DNA of 64,000 nucleotides from Methanobacterium sp. SMA-27. GTDB taxonomy: Archaea > Methanobacteriota > Methanobacteria > Methanobacteriales > Methanobacteriaceae. Shown in pieces: positions 48,284-57,462 of this stretch. Position 1 is the first letter of the stretch; every line of letters begins with the position of its first letter. The position numbers and the translations under genes were made by a program. Below the pieces are notes generated by a model that was given only the letters and a program-made list of their open reading frames with translations, was not told where the DNA came from and made no database searches. The DNA lies in NCBI RefSeq assembly GCF_000744455.1, contig NZ_JQLY01000001.1, positions 930,001 through 994,000 of the forward strand, given 5' to 3'.

Positions 48284-48832
48284 ATGAAAACCCAAATAAA
48301 CCTAAAACTTAATGAAAAAACAATAAAGAAATTAGATAAAAAAGTTGAAGAAGAAGGAAGAACCCGTACAAACATAATTGAAAATATATTAAAAACCTAT
48401 TTAGGAAAAAATTATTGGTTATGGGTTAATAGTGGGCAAATGGACATTGGAGACGATGAAATAGAAGGAAGCGAAGGATATTGGGACGGATGTCATAAAG
48501 ATAGTGAAAAAGGAGATAAAGTCTTAATTTATCGTACAAAACCATATAAACATATAAAGTATCTTGCAGAAATTACAGAAGATGCCAAACAAAGTAGCAT
48601 TACCACCAATAAAGGCATAAAAGAGGGACATAACTGTAGTTTTGTAATCCTAAAATCATTTGAAAATCCACTAGAAATCAGCGAAATGAGAAACTATGAA
48701 AGTTTAAAAGAATGGCTACCCCTTAAAGTTAGTTTCATCAGAATGGTTTTTGAAATTCAAGAAAAATATTGGAATACTTTAAGAGACATCATAATAACCA
48801 AAAACCCTAATTCAAAGGATCACTTCCGATAA
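48284..48832 (+). CDS. RHH-EVE fusion protein
   Basis: The 182-residue protein fuses an N-terminal ribbon-helix-helix domain (MKTQINLKLNEKTIKKLDKK, RTRTNIIENILKTYLG) to an EVE domain of about 140 residues. The EVE part starts NYWLWVNSGQMDIG and includes EGYWDGCHKDSEKGDKVLIY, KYLAEITEDAKQ and FVILKSFENPLEI. EVE folds are related to PUA and YTH domains and bind modified bases. In prokaryotes they often sit in restriction and defence loci. A fusion to an RHH dimer would let one protein bind DNA by sequence and read a modification. The ribosome binding site is GGTGATG. Confidence 0.85.
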   Translation: MKTQINLKLNEKTIKKLDKKVEEEGRTRTNIIENILKTYLGKNYWLWVNSGQMDIGDDEIEGSEGYWDGCHKDSEKGDKVLIYRTKPYKHIKYLAEITEDAKQSSITTNKGIKEGHNCSFVILKSFENPLEISEMRNYESLKEWLPLKVSFIRMVFEIQEKYWNTLRDIIITKNPNSKDHFR

Positions 48833-49320
48833 ACAACATTTTTTTTTTCTACACACAAATTTTAAAATACTAATAATATCTGTGGTTAAGGCATAAGATA
48901 AAAAAAATAATTGAAACTAAATATATCTAATAATTATTAGTTTATTTTTAATTTAGAAATAAAAAAGGACTCTGTTTTAGAAAATAATGATAAATAGGCA
49001 GATATTATTTATAATTATAATTATTTATTTATCATTATTATCCATATAAAATTCTTTTTATTTGGTTAACTGTGCAAAACTGATTTAATAATCAGTTTTC
49101 TTAATATTTATGTCGAAATTTTCATATTTTTCAGTATATGATATCCGTATATCTCCCATAGGGCTTTATCATGTAGAATTAAGGCCTATAAAAATTTTAG
49201 TGAGTTCTAAAGGCTTTAAATAAAATATTTTATTAAGGTGATTTATTTTTATAGCTAACTTCTCAAAATTTTTATATTATTGAAGATTTAAGTTTAATAC
49301 AAGGATTATTAGGTGTTAAC
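48833..49320. other. Non-coding spacer
   Basis: AT-rich with no recognisable gene; AGGTG just before 49321 serves the next gene. Confidence 0.4.
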
Positions 49321-50592
49321 ATGCAACAAAATGATTCCAAAAAAACTAGAATTAGTGACAATCCTTCTCATGTAAAAATAAGAAAGCAAATAGAAGATGC
49401 AAAGAATTTAATTAATTTTCTTGATAATTTGGGAATAGACACTACAATACTTTCAAAAGAGTATTTAAAATTGGAAGAATTATCTAAAATAGTAATTTAT
49501 GACATTCATGATAGATTTAATGATCATTTTAGTGAGAAGGGTTGGATTGCATATGAATCTATGAATCAAACCAAGATCATAAAAGCTGTTGAATTTGCTG
49601 ATGCTAATAAATTTGAAGAAGCTGAAAGACTTTTAATTGAATATTATGATGAAAATATTTTAAAACTTTTTATTTCAAGATTGAGTTTTATCGATGTATT
49701 TAAACCACGTGTGGTGCTCATTGAAAAAGCATTTGAAGATCATTTGGAAGAACGTTACCATGCTACAATACCTGTAATTTTAGCTATGATAGATGGAGTA
49801 GTCTCTGATTTAAAACCAGGAGATCAAAGAGGGTTTTTTGCTGAAGGGGCTGATGTTGAAGCTTGGGATGCTATCGCGGCGCATGAAAGTGGTCTTAACG
49901 CATTACAAAAAGTTATGTCTAAAGTTCGTAAAAAAACACAGACAGAAAAAATTACTTTACCTCTGCGTAATGGTATTATTCATGGACGTGATTTAGGTTA
50001 TGCAAATAAAACGGTTGCAGTGAAAGTTTGGCATACACTATTCGCTTTAGCTGATGGCATTAGATCCATGAAAGATGAAGAACAAAGAAAATCCACTTCC
50101 AATGACACAAGTGAAGAGATGCCAGAAAAAACTTTTTACGAAAACATGGCCAAAATAGAATCTTTTAAACCTAGAAAATTGGATATTGATTATATAAAAT
50201 CTTTGGATTATGATGAAGAAACCCCTGAAAAAGTATTAGTAGAATTTCTGGATTATTGGTCGAAGGATAAACCCAATTTCTATGAAATGACCAAAAAAAT
50301 AGATTTAGAAGAAAGAAATTTAAAGCAAATGGTAGGAATTTTAAGAAAAAAAGTCTTTGAGAATAAAAGACTTACTGGATACGAAATTTTAGCTATAAAA
50401 GACGAAACAATTGGAGTAACTAATATTGAAGTAAATCTTAATTTTAAAGATGAAAATGGAGAAATATCACCAAATACCACCTTTAAACTATGGTATATTG
50501 ATTCTAAAGGGAAATTAAATATTAGAGGTACAAAAGGTTGTTCTTGGAAAATTTTAACTGGTTATGGAATAGAAAATGTATTTAATGAATAA
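49321..50592 (+). CDS. Large hypothetical protein with HEPN-like motif
   Basis: The 423-residue protein has an all-helical first half. Near residue 222 comes LPLRNGIIHGRDLGYANK, an R-x4-H motif followed by Gly, as in HEPN domains. The helices around it (YHATIPVILAMIDGVVSDL before, TVAVKVWHTLFALADGI after) fit the HEPN four-helix layout. The C-terminal 150 residues are separate (KIDLEERNLKQMVGILRKKV) and may be a winged-helix plus small beta domain. HEPN proteins are often RNases of defence systems, though RNxxxH also occurs in inactive members. The ATG follows AGGTG. No operon partner is evident. Confidence 0.65.
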   Translation: MQQNDSKKTRISDNPSHVKIRKQIEDAKNLINFLDNLGIDTTILSKEYLKLEELSKIVIYDIHDRFNDHFSEKGWIAYESMNQTKIIKAVEFADANKFEEAERLLIEYYDENILKLFISRLSFIDVFKPRVVLIEKAFEDHLEERYHATIPVILAMIDGVVSDLKPGDQRGFFAEGADVEAWDAIAAHESGLNALQKVMSKVRKKTQTEKITLPLRNGIIHGRDLGYANKTVAVKVWHTLFALADGIRSMKDEEQRKSTSNDTSEEMPEKTFYENMAKIESFKPRKLDIDYIKSLDYDEETPEKVLVEFLDYWSKDKPNFYEMTKKIDLEERNLKQMVGILRKKVFENKRLTGYEILAIKDETIGVTNIEVNLNFKDENGEISPNTTFKLWYIDSKGKLNIRGTKGCSWKILTGYGIENVFNE

Positions 50593-50774
50593 ATTATTTG
50601 TGATTTCTTCTCTAATATGGATATAAAGATTCAATAGTTAGTTAGCTTTCATTAATAACTCTCTTGCTTTTCTAAGTAACGTAATCCAGAAAGATCTATA
50701 AATGAGTTTATTTGAACAGGTATACGAATAAATTTGACTAAATTAAAAGGTAACAAATTAAATCTTATAATGAA

Positions 50775-51347
50775 CTACTTGGGTAAATAAAGACCATATA
50801 AACTTACTATAATCTGAATTAAAGGCAGTATTGTCCAATTAGCATTTACTCTTAGCCAACCTACAGCATCGTTAATTTTAGATGTATTGATATTATCTTT
50901 CTTTAACATTTCTTCAATCATTAATATTCTTTTCTCAACTTCATCTGAGTTGTCATGAATCTCAATGTCTTCGTAAATACTATTAAAAGTTGCTTTTATA
51001 TCAATACTTTCATCAATTTTGATATCTACATTATTAGAATCTATCACTATGCCTTTACTATTAATTATATTTTGTACATTTATTAGAGGAAATTCTTTAT
51101 TAAATTCTTCTTTATTCTCAATTAAGTTAATACCACGGTTAGTAATTAACGAAAGAAAAGTTTGGGGTAGCCAGTCTACTTTTACATAACCTTCGCCTTC
51201 TAACCATCTAATATTAGATTTAATTTGTTTATAATCTATATCCAATTTTTCTTTTATATGACCTCTATTTACTTTTCTTCCAGGATCATCTTGTTCAAAT
51301 TCATATAATACTTCTAGAATTTCCCTTCTAATTTCATTATTATCCAT
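50775..51347 (-). CDS. Winged-helix protein with C-terminal membrane segment
   Basis: The 190-residue protein starts at the ATG behind GGAGGG. Residues 1-80 form a winged helix (EIRREILEVLYEFEQDD, NIRWLEGEGYVKVDWL, TNRGINLIE). A polar stretch follows, and the end is a hydrophobic segment (NANWTILPLIQIIVSLYGLY). Similar wHTH-plus-helix proteins occur in archaeal defence islands as regulators or sensors. It is transcribed divergently from the TIM-barrel gene at 51453, which it may control. Confidence 0.65.
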   Translation of the reverse strand: MDNNEIRREILEVLYEFEQDDPGRKVNRGHIKEKLDIDYKQIKSNIRWLEGEGYVKVDWLPQTFLSLITNRGINLIENKEEFNKEFPLINVQNIINSKGIVIDSNNVDIKIDESIDIKATFNSIYEDIEIHDNSDEVEKRILMIEEMLKKDNINTSKINDAVGWLRVNANWTILPLIQIIVSLYGLYLPK

Positions 51348-51452
51348 TGTTTTGCCCTCCAAATTATTATTATGATAATAAAATTATTATATTTAATTCA
51401 AACAATAATATAATATTATACTTAAAAACATTAAATATTTGAATGGGATAAA

Positions 51453-52334
51453 ATGCATGAAAATAAAGTAAAAGAAATTATTTTTACTTATCCTAATATT
51501 GGAATATTTCATACATCTGAGAATCGAGATAGCTTGAAAACTCGTTTAATGAGTCTTGAGGATATAAATTCTAAATATAAAACAAGAGACTTTAATTTAA
51601 TAGAAATGCCCGCTAATTTTCTTAAAAATGATTCAATGGTTAATCCAAAAACTGTTAGTGATTATTATTCCATAGAACAATTAGATGATAATGAATTAAA
51701 ATATATGTTACATACAGAACCTGTTGAAAACAATAAAAAGCAACTCAAATGGTATGATCCAAGGTGGATGAACCAATTTTTGAAGCATATCTTTAGCATA
51801 ATAGATTTTTTAGGGATAGAACCCTACGCAATCGAACTTCATCCTGGAACATTTCTAGAAGGCCAAAATAATATTAAAGTATTTTCAGAAGGAATAAATA
51901 CATTATATACTACATTTTTTGAAAAATACCATAAAAAAGTAATAATTTTTGTAGAAAATAGGATTAGGCAGTTTATAGCCAGTGGAGAAGATTTAAATGA
52001 ATTTTGGGAATTTTTTTCTACTAAATATCCTCAATTAGCAGATAAAGTTGGAATAGTACTTGATATTCAACAATTATACACAAATTCCAAATTTTTTGGG
52101 GAGAGTTTCACTGATGAATTCGATAAAATCCCAAACAACAGCCTATACGGAGTTCATATACACCATAATCATGGAACTCCATCAATAGAAGACGATATCC
52201 CTTGGAAATATGTTGCAGATAACTTAGATTCAAAAATTAAATCAGATAGACCTTTTCATGTTTTACCTGAAGTTCATAACCCTACACAAGTAGAAGAAAC
52301 TTACAACTTTTGTAAAAATATCCTTAATCTTTGA
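51453..52334 (+). CDS. TIM-barrel metalloenzyme, AP endonuclease 2/xylose isomerase-like
   Basis: The 293-residue protein shows a series of strand-end metal ligands typical of the AP-endonuclease-2/xylose-isomerase superfamily: AIELHPGTFLEG, VIIFVENRIRQF, KVGIVLDIQQLY, SLYGVHIHHNHGTP and HVLPEVHNPTQVEET. Members are DNA repair endonucleases (Nfo, UvdE) or sugar isomerases. In this nuclease-rich setting a DNA role is possible, but sequence alone cannot decide. It is divergent from the winged-helix gene at 50775 and stands alone otherwise. Confidence 0.75.
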   Translation: MHENKVKEIIFTYPNIGIFHTSENRDSLKTRLMSLEDINSKYKTRDFNLIEMPANFLKNDSMVNPKTVSDYYSIEQLDDNELKYMLHTEPVENNKKQLKWYDPRWMNQFLKHIFSIIDFLGIEPYAIELHPGTFLEGQNNIKVFSEGINTLYTTFFEKYHKKVIIFVENRIRQFIASGEDLNEFWEFFSTKYPQLADKVGIVLDIQQLYTNSKFFGESFTDEFDKIPNNSLYGVHIHHNHGTPSIEDDIPWKYVADNLDSKIKSDRPFHVLPEVHNPTQVEETYNFCKNILNL

Positions 52335-52613
52335 AGAAACAATAAAATAGTTATTTTATGAGTGGCTTTTGATTTTGTAAGATCTTGAAGTAATTGAAAC
52401 CAAAGGTAAAGGTCTAGTACTCATTATGTTTTAGTAACCTGATGATTAACCTGATGATTATATCATTAAGAAATATTTTTCTTAATCCTATTGGAAGAAC
52501 AGCTCGCTTGATTTAAAAGTATTAGTATAAGGTAATGTTTACATTATATACTTCATTGATCGTGTTAGGTTCATGATTATTGTATGCGCATTTTTATGAT
52601 TCCATTAATATTT

Positions 52614-52952
52614 TTATGTTGTTTCCTCTTCCCATTGCTTTCGGAGTTCGGGACTATTTAAACAAGCATCACAGTAATAAGATTGTTCGCCATTTCGAGG
52701 TACTTTGAAAGTCTTTCCACATCTGCGGCAAACTTTGTTAATGTATTTACTTTCTGCGTTTGCTGTTGTAACATTCTGTTTAGGCACCCCAACAGTAGAA
52801 TTAGTACTATTATTTTGAGATATCAGAGTAGTATTAATGTTATTACTATCACCATTGGAAAAGAAATTTGTCAAAATAAAACCTACTGTAACTCCTAATG
52901 CACCTACTAAGACGATACAAGCTACTATTAATATTTTTGTTGTATTATCCAC
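52614..52952 (-). CDS. Membrane-anchored zinc-ribbon protein
   Basis: The 112-residue protein has one N-terminal membrane segment (TKILIVACIVLVGALGVTVG), then an Asn/Thr-rich spacer. A C-terminal zinc ribbon follows (VCRRCGKTFKVP, then YYCDACLNSPELRKQWEEE). The membrane anchor closely resembles those of the PepSY proteins at 53759 and 54295. If the orientation follows the usual rule, the ribbon is outside the cell. The function is unknown. Confidence 0.7.
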   Translation of the reverse strand: MDNTTKILIVACIVLVGALGVTVGFILTNFFSNGDSNNINTTLISQNNSTNSTVGVPKQNVTTANAESKYINKVCRRCGKTFKVPRNGEQSYYCDACLNSPELRKQWEEETT

Positions 52953-53016
52953 AAAGAATACCCCCTAAACATTACATTATGCTATTTTCTGATGAATTAA
53001 AATATAAAGTTCATTA

Positions 53017-53520
53017 TTAGCTGTTTGCCCATGAATAAGGATTAAATTCTGAAGGAGGAATATACATAACTTCTGCGTAGCCTTTTTTTAGTAATTCTGC
53101 ATTCACATTAGTATCTCCTGCATAAACGACTGCGAGAATTCTTCCATATTTATCATAATGTTTAGCATCGTCAATGTCTAAACCTACTGTTTTTCCAAGA
53201 CATAAACTTGATACAAAATCTTTTGCCTCTTGATATCCTGGCTGGCCTCTTTCAGGAGTATTTACTCCGACAAATCGTATCCTACCAACACCATCTACAT
53301 CGATTGTATCTCCATCAACTACATATGGACAATATCCACTGGCTTCATAATTTTTAGTAGTTGTAAGACTGTTATTTAGATTTGATAGAGTATTAGAGGA
53401 GTTATTATAATTTGAAATTGAACTTGTATTATAAGAATTATTATTTTGGCTTGTACAACCAGCAATTGCTACAATAAATGCTATTAATACCAAAATAAAA
53501 ATTATTCTCGTTATTTTCAA
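53017..53520 (-). CDS. Thermonuclease-family lipoprotein
   Basis: The 167-residue protein has a lipoprotein signal (FIVAIAGCTSQ, lipobox Cys at about residue 22), an Asn/Ser-rich linker, and a staphylococcal-nuclease (SNase) fold. Its motifs are VVDGDTIDVDGVGRIRFVGV, NTPERGQPGYQEAKDF, LDIDDAKHYDKYGRILAVVY and LLKKGYAEVMY. The catalytic Asp, Arg and Glu positions are present. It would degrade nucleic acid outside the cell while tethered to the membrane. It ends next to a group of membrane-anchored PepSY and zinc-ribbon proteins. Confidence 0.9.
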   Translation of the reverse strand: MKITRIIFILVLIAFIVAIAGCTSQNNNSYNTSSISNYNNSSNTLSNLNNSLTTTKNYEASGYCPYVVDGDTIDVDGVGRIRFVGVNTPERGQPGYQEAKDFVSSLCLGKTVGLDIDDAKHYDKYGRILAVVYAGDTNVNAELLKKGYAEVMYIPPSEFNPYSWANS

Positions 53521-53758
53521 AGATCTATCTCCATATTATTATTTTGATCTACTTATTAAAAAAGATAATGAAACGTGTATAACCAATTCTCATTTAAATT
53601 GGTAGAAACTAATGTTTCTAATCTTTTTCTTAAATTATTTTGCTTAGATTAAGAATTTTTCGGCCCTTAGCTATATTCTGTTTAATTTTAGGCATAAAAA
53701 TGTAAAAATAGAAAGTTTTATTGTAGATTATAACAAACATTTGTTTTGGGGGATAGTG

Positions 53759-54157
53759 TTGGATAAGTTAACTAAGATATTGATTGTTGTGGTTATTATT
53801 TTAGTCGCAGGACTGAGTTTAACTGTTGGTTTATTGTTCGGTAACAATTTAAACAAACCTTTAATGATAAATAATATAACAAATTCAACCAATACTTCTA
53901 CACAAAGTAATCAAACAAATTCTACTAATCAAACCAAGATAAGTAATACTAAAAATAAGTATATAGGTGAAAGTCAAGCGATAAGGATAGCTAAGGCAGC
54001 ATGGCCTGTACCCAAAGCCACATATTATATAGACACTTATCCTACATCCAAGTCACCTTACTACTGGGTTACAGTTCAGGATAATCCTAATATCGGTCCT
54101 GGCGGGTTTGTTAAGATTAATGCAATCACTGGTGAGGTACTAGAGGCGGGTACATAA
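53759..54157 (+). CDS. Membrane-anchored PepSY-like protein
   Basis: The 132-residue protein starts at a TTG (MDKLTKILIVVVIILVAG) behind GGGGGAT, chosen because its two relatives nearby begin in the same way. One membrane segment and an Asn/Thr linker lead to a PepSY-like domain (ESQAIRIAKAAWPVPKATYY, KSPYYWVTVQD, INAITGEVLEAGT). PepSY domains are linked to inhibition of proteases or to cell-surface regulation. The domain faces outside if the anchor is a simple signal anchor. Confidence 0.75.
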   Translation: MDKLTKILIVVVIILVAGLSLTVGLLFGNNLNKPLMINNITNSTNTSTQSNQTNSTNQTKISNTKNKYIGESQAIRIAKAAWPVPKATYYIDTYPTSKSPYYWVTVQDNPNIGPGGFVKINAITGEVLEAGT

Positions 54158-54294
54158 TATTATTTAATTATCCTAACCTAAAACTGTCTACTATCTGTTT
54201 ATAAGTATTCACACCTTAGTTATCCAATATAGGGAGGTTAGAGTGTTTAGAAAGATGTTGATGTATAATAGGGGAAGTTTAGATTGTTTTAATT

Positions 54295-54699
54295 TTAATT
54301 TTTTACCTTTCCAGTTACGGCATCTATAAATACATATTCTCGTTTAGGTTCTCCGTTAGGGTTTTTATTTTTTAAATCCACTTTCCAGTATGGATTGCCC
54401 GGTAATCCTCTTGCTGGAGCATCAATATAATTAATAATACCTGAAGCGGTAAAATTAAATTTTGCTGCGTATTTGTTTGCTATGGTTGTAGCTTGAGACT
54501 CACTTATAGTATTTTTTTGGTTTGATTGTATATTTTCAGTAGTATTATTAACTGTATTCTGTTTAAGTGTCGTATTATTTGTTGTAGTTAATACTTGTGG
54601 TGTATTGGATTGCATTTCAATAAACAAACCTATAATTAAACCTAATCCTACCAATAAAGTCACACATACAATTAAAAGTATTTTGGTATTTTTTTCCAT
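54295..54699 (-). CDS. Membrane-anchored PepSY-like protein
   Basis: The 134-residue protein (MEKNTKILLIVCVTLLVGLG) has the same layout as 53759: a signal anchor, a Thr/Asn linker and a PepSY-like domain (ESQATTIANKYAAKFNFTAS, PYWKVDLKNKN, VFIDAVTGKVKN). An upstream in-frame start four codons earlier is less likely given the match of the other two anchors. The two genes are neighbours in opposite orientation, apparently a local duplication with diverged domains. Confidence 0.75.
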   Translation of the reverse strand: MEKNTKILLIVCVTLLVGLGLIIGLFIEMQSNTPQVLTTTNNTTLKQNTVNNTTENIQSNQKNTISESQATTIANKYAAKFNFTASGIINYIDAPARGLPGNPYWKVDLKNKNPNGEPKREYVFIDAVTGKVKN

Positions 54700-54755
54700 T
54701 TCAAACCACATTTTAATTTATAATTATATATCATGAATTCCAAAAAATTTTATTG

Positions 54756-55301
54756 TTAACTGTCTGTAAAGTTCCAATATTTATGCATATGTTGTTTAAT
54801 ATTGGGGTTAGTTGCTTCAAAGGTTGTAAAATCATTAGTTATTTTAGTCATCTCACCAGTCACTATATCTTCTTGTTTTTTGATATTTGCTGTTTCAACA
54901 AGGTTATTTTGTTGTATGAATTGTATCCTCTGTTTCCATAACTCTAATTCAGTTATATAATAGTTAGTTGAGTTAAGATTCATAGCGATAGCATCCTTGT
55001 AAGGACCATCTGCATATTGATATGCTGTTTCCTCATAAGACTTGGCTTGATTTGATTTATTTATCATATCATCAATATTATTATACATCTGATCGTAATT
55101 GATTGGTGTTGTATTAGCAATTTTGTTGGTTTGATCATATTCTGTACCAACGCCTAACATTACTACATGGAAATTCAGCATATTAACATCCATTTGTTGC
55201 GTTTTATAATTTTGATAAACAAAAGTACCTGCTACAATGATTAAAACAGCTAAAATTACAATAATTATAATTAAAATGTTGTTTTTCCTTTCCAAAAACA
55301 T
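54756..55301 (-). CDS. Membrane-anchored helical protein of unknown function
   Basis: The 181-residue protein (MFLERKNNILIIIIVILAVL) has one N-terminal membrane segment and a long, mainly helical exterior part with Tyr- and Gln-rich stretches (INYDQMYNNIDDMINKSNQA, YYITELELWKQRIQFIQQNN). It ends HMHKYWNFTDS. No family is recognised. It forms a group with the membrane-anchored proteins at 52614-54699. The frame extends 14 codons upstream but without a ribosome binding site. Confidence 0.6.
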   Translation of the reverse strand: MFLERKNNILIIIIVILAVLIIVAGTFVYQNYKTQQMDVNMLNFHVVMLGVGTEYDQTNKIANTTPINYDQMYNNIDDMINKSNQAKSYEETAYQYADGPYKDAIAMNLNSTNYYITELELWKQRIQFIQQNNLVETANIKKQEDIVTGEMTKITNDFTTFEATNPNIKQHMHKYWNFTDS

Positions 55302-55391
55302 CCCAAATCTTATTATATATTTTATATAAATAAATATGATCATTTAATTTTAGTGAAAAATATCACATATTGCTAAGAAAAGAAAATAACA

Positions 55392-55582
55392 TGAAAAAAA
55401 AATTGATGAACTGCGCACAAAAATTGATGAATTCATAATAAATGCAGAGACCTTAGTAAATTCATGGAGCAGAAATACAAATTTTTCGACCCTCCGGGGG
55501 AAACCTATTACAACGAGCGTTAAATCGGTATATAACGAATTTATTACATTACGAACTCTATCGAGAAGCTTAACCAAAAAAT
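55392..55582 (+). pseudogene. Start-less gene fragment in a GC-richer patch
   Basis: After a stop and an A9 run, one frame stays open for about 60 codons (KIDELRTKIDEFIINAETLV, NTNFSTLRGKPITTSV, VYNEFITLRTLSRSLTKK). The ATG before the A-run is out of frame with it, so loss of one base may have killed the gene. The region continues to 55740 with unusual composition. Confidence 0.4.
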
Positions 55583-55810
55583 AGAGAAATCCCCCAACAC
55601 CAAATATTATAGGAATCCTACCAGCTCACCATTGTTCGCAGGATGCCGTCCATTTACTTTTGTTGGGTCCCGGATTTCTGATCAATTTTTTGGAGCCGGT
55701 TCACGAACGCTATCGATGAATTCGCTATATACCCAACGATTTAACGAAGTTGAATAGCTTGAATTGTTGAAAATTATTAAGTAAGTTATAATATTTTATA
55801 ATATTAAGAT

Positions 55811-57289
55811 TTATTCTGGATTATGTACTAAATTTTCACTAAGAATACGTTTAGCTAAATCTAAACATTTTTTAGATTCTTCCTTAGAACAATCTTGACC
55901 TTCATGAACAATTTTATCTCTTTTCCTTTTGAGTTCCATAAAAGTTTTATATTGTTCATTCTTTATTATTCCTAAAAGATTCAGCGTTTCAATTATGTAG
56001 TATGCTGACCAGCGACCTGGATTCTTTAAATCATTTTCTCTATTTTTGTCTTGTTTATTATCCTCTTTAATTTTATCAATTATTTTTTCTTTCCAAAGAT
56101 TTGATAAATAACGTTCAAGTATTAACCAGCTAATAATAAATGATTGAGAATATAAATAGTTTGTAAAATGTGTATAACTTTCTAAATAAAAAATTGAGAA
56201 ATCTTTAAAAATTTTATCGTTTTTAATTTTTTCTGCGATATTGAATAATTCATATATTTTATTTTCGGATACTTTTATTCTGTTAAATTCTATATTTATT
56301 GGAATATTCCATTGTGCATTAATTAAATTTGTTCGCATTGAGTTTATAGGCATAGATTGACTTCCGATCCTTCTATCTTCAGGATCTATCTCTACTGTAC
56401 CCAGTTCAGATTCATTTATTATAGATACTGGAATATCAAAAAGAAGTGCAATTGCCATTATTTCATTTAATTTTTTAATAGCTTTTTTTTTATTAGATTC
56501 TCCAATAGCAATAAAGCCATCACTTTTGATTATTAAGATTTTGTTCTTATAATTGATATCTTGAATCGTTTTTGTAAATTGCACTAGTGGTTTTTTATTT
56601 AATATATCTTTCAATGAAGGTATAGGGAATTGATCACCAATCCAAATTGGTGGATAAAAAAATGTTCCAAATCCATCTATTAAATTTTTTTCTATTTTCG
56701 CTTCAGGCGGTTTATGGGAGTTTTGTTTAGGTTTTAACTTGATTTGGGTTATAATATTAAATACTTCATTTTTTGGCTCAATTTCTTGAATTTTGCCTAA
56801 ATGGACCCAACCAAATGCATCTAAATTTATTCTGCATTTCATTAAGCTTGAATTCGTTCTTTTTCTATCTGAATGTAATGTTTGAACATAATTTTTAAAC
56901 ATTTCAATTCCATTAATAAGAATAATCTTAATTTCATCTGAATATTTTCTATCTTTTATAAAAGGTATAGATTCATCTTTATGCAATAGTTTATTCCATT
57001 TTTTCTTTTTTAAATATTCATTGAGAAAATCAATATAATCTCTAGAATCTAAGAGTTCTACTTTAATATCTAAATCATTTTCATCTTTAAAGTGTGTAAA
57101 AAAATGGAATTGGAGATCAATATCCAATTCATCATTTTTAATCCATACTGATTCAACTTGAAGAGGTTTATTCAAATCTTCAAGATTAGTTATTAGTTCC
57201 TTTTCTTCATCAGATAATTTATCATATTCTTCTCTGAATGTTAAAATAAAGTTTTTCATCCAAGTACTCAATTTATCTTTAGAATTCAT
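55811..57289 (-). CDS. Large hypothetical protein with C-terminal HEPN motif
   Basis: The 492-residue protein has an N-terminal region without recognised motifs (about 1-340, with short beta-rich stretches such as KILIIKSDGFIAIGES). A helical C-terminal domain follows (SQSFIISWLILERYLSNLWK, GRWSAYYIIETLNLLGIIKN) and ends in ELKRKRDKIVHEGQDCS, an R-x4-H HEPN motif near residue 465. The layout, with a unique N-terminus and an ApeA-like HEPN at the end, is that of several anti-phage effectors. It lies 165 bases downstream of a PD-(D/E)XK gene on the same strand. Confidence 0.65.
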   Translation of the reverse strand: MNSKDKLSTWMKNFILTFREEYDKLSDEEKELITNLEDLNKPLQVESVWIKNDELDIDLQFHFFTHFKDENDLDIKVELLDSRDYIDFLNEYLKKKKWNKLLHKDESIPFIKDRKYSDEIKIILINGIEMFKNYVQTLHSDRKRTNSSLMKCRINLDAFGWVHLGKIQEIEPKNEVFNIITQIKLKPKQNSHKPPEAKIEKNLIDGFGTFFYPPIWIGDQFPIPSLKDILNKKPLVQFTKTIQDINYKNKILIIKSDGFIAIGESNKKKAIKKLNEIMAIALLFDIPVSIINESELGTVEIDPEDRRIGSQSMPINSMRTNLINAQWNIPINIEFNRIKVSENKIYELFNIAEKIKNDKIFKDFSIFYLESYTHFTNYLYSQSFIISWLILERYLSNLWKEKIIDKIKEDNKQDKNRENDLKNPGRWSAYYIIETLNLLGIIKNEQYKTFMELKRKRDKIVHEGQDCSKEESKKCLDLAKRILSENLVHNPE

Positions 57290-57462
57290 AATTATCAAAA
57301 TTAGTTTGTTTTATTCCATATAAATAATATTTATCCTGAAGTTGAAATGGACTTAAATGGCCATGAATTGTTTTTTATGTTAGTAAAATTTGATGTAAAA
57401 ATTGTGAGATGGTTTATTTGTAAAAGGTAAAATTTAAGACAAAAATTTTAATATTATATATT

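Noticed and set aside
48284..48832. The RHH-EVE gene as an antitoxin
   Set aside because: No toxin-like gene lies directly upstream or downstream, and the long EVE domain fits a modified-base reader better.
55350..55577. 75-codon minus-strand frame
   Set aside because: The plus strand has the more protein-like reading (KIDELRTKIDEF...), and the minus frame looks like its antisense shadow with no ribosome binding site.
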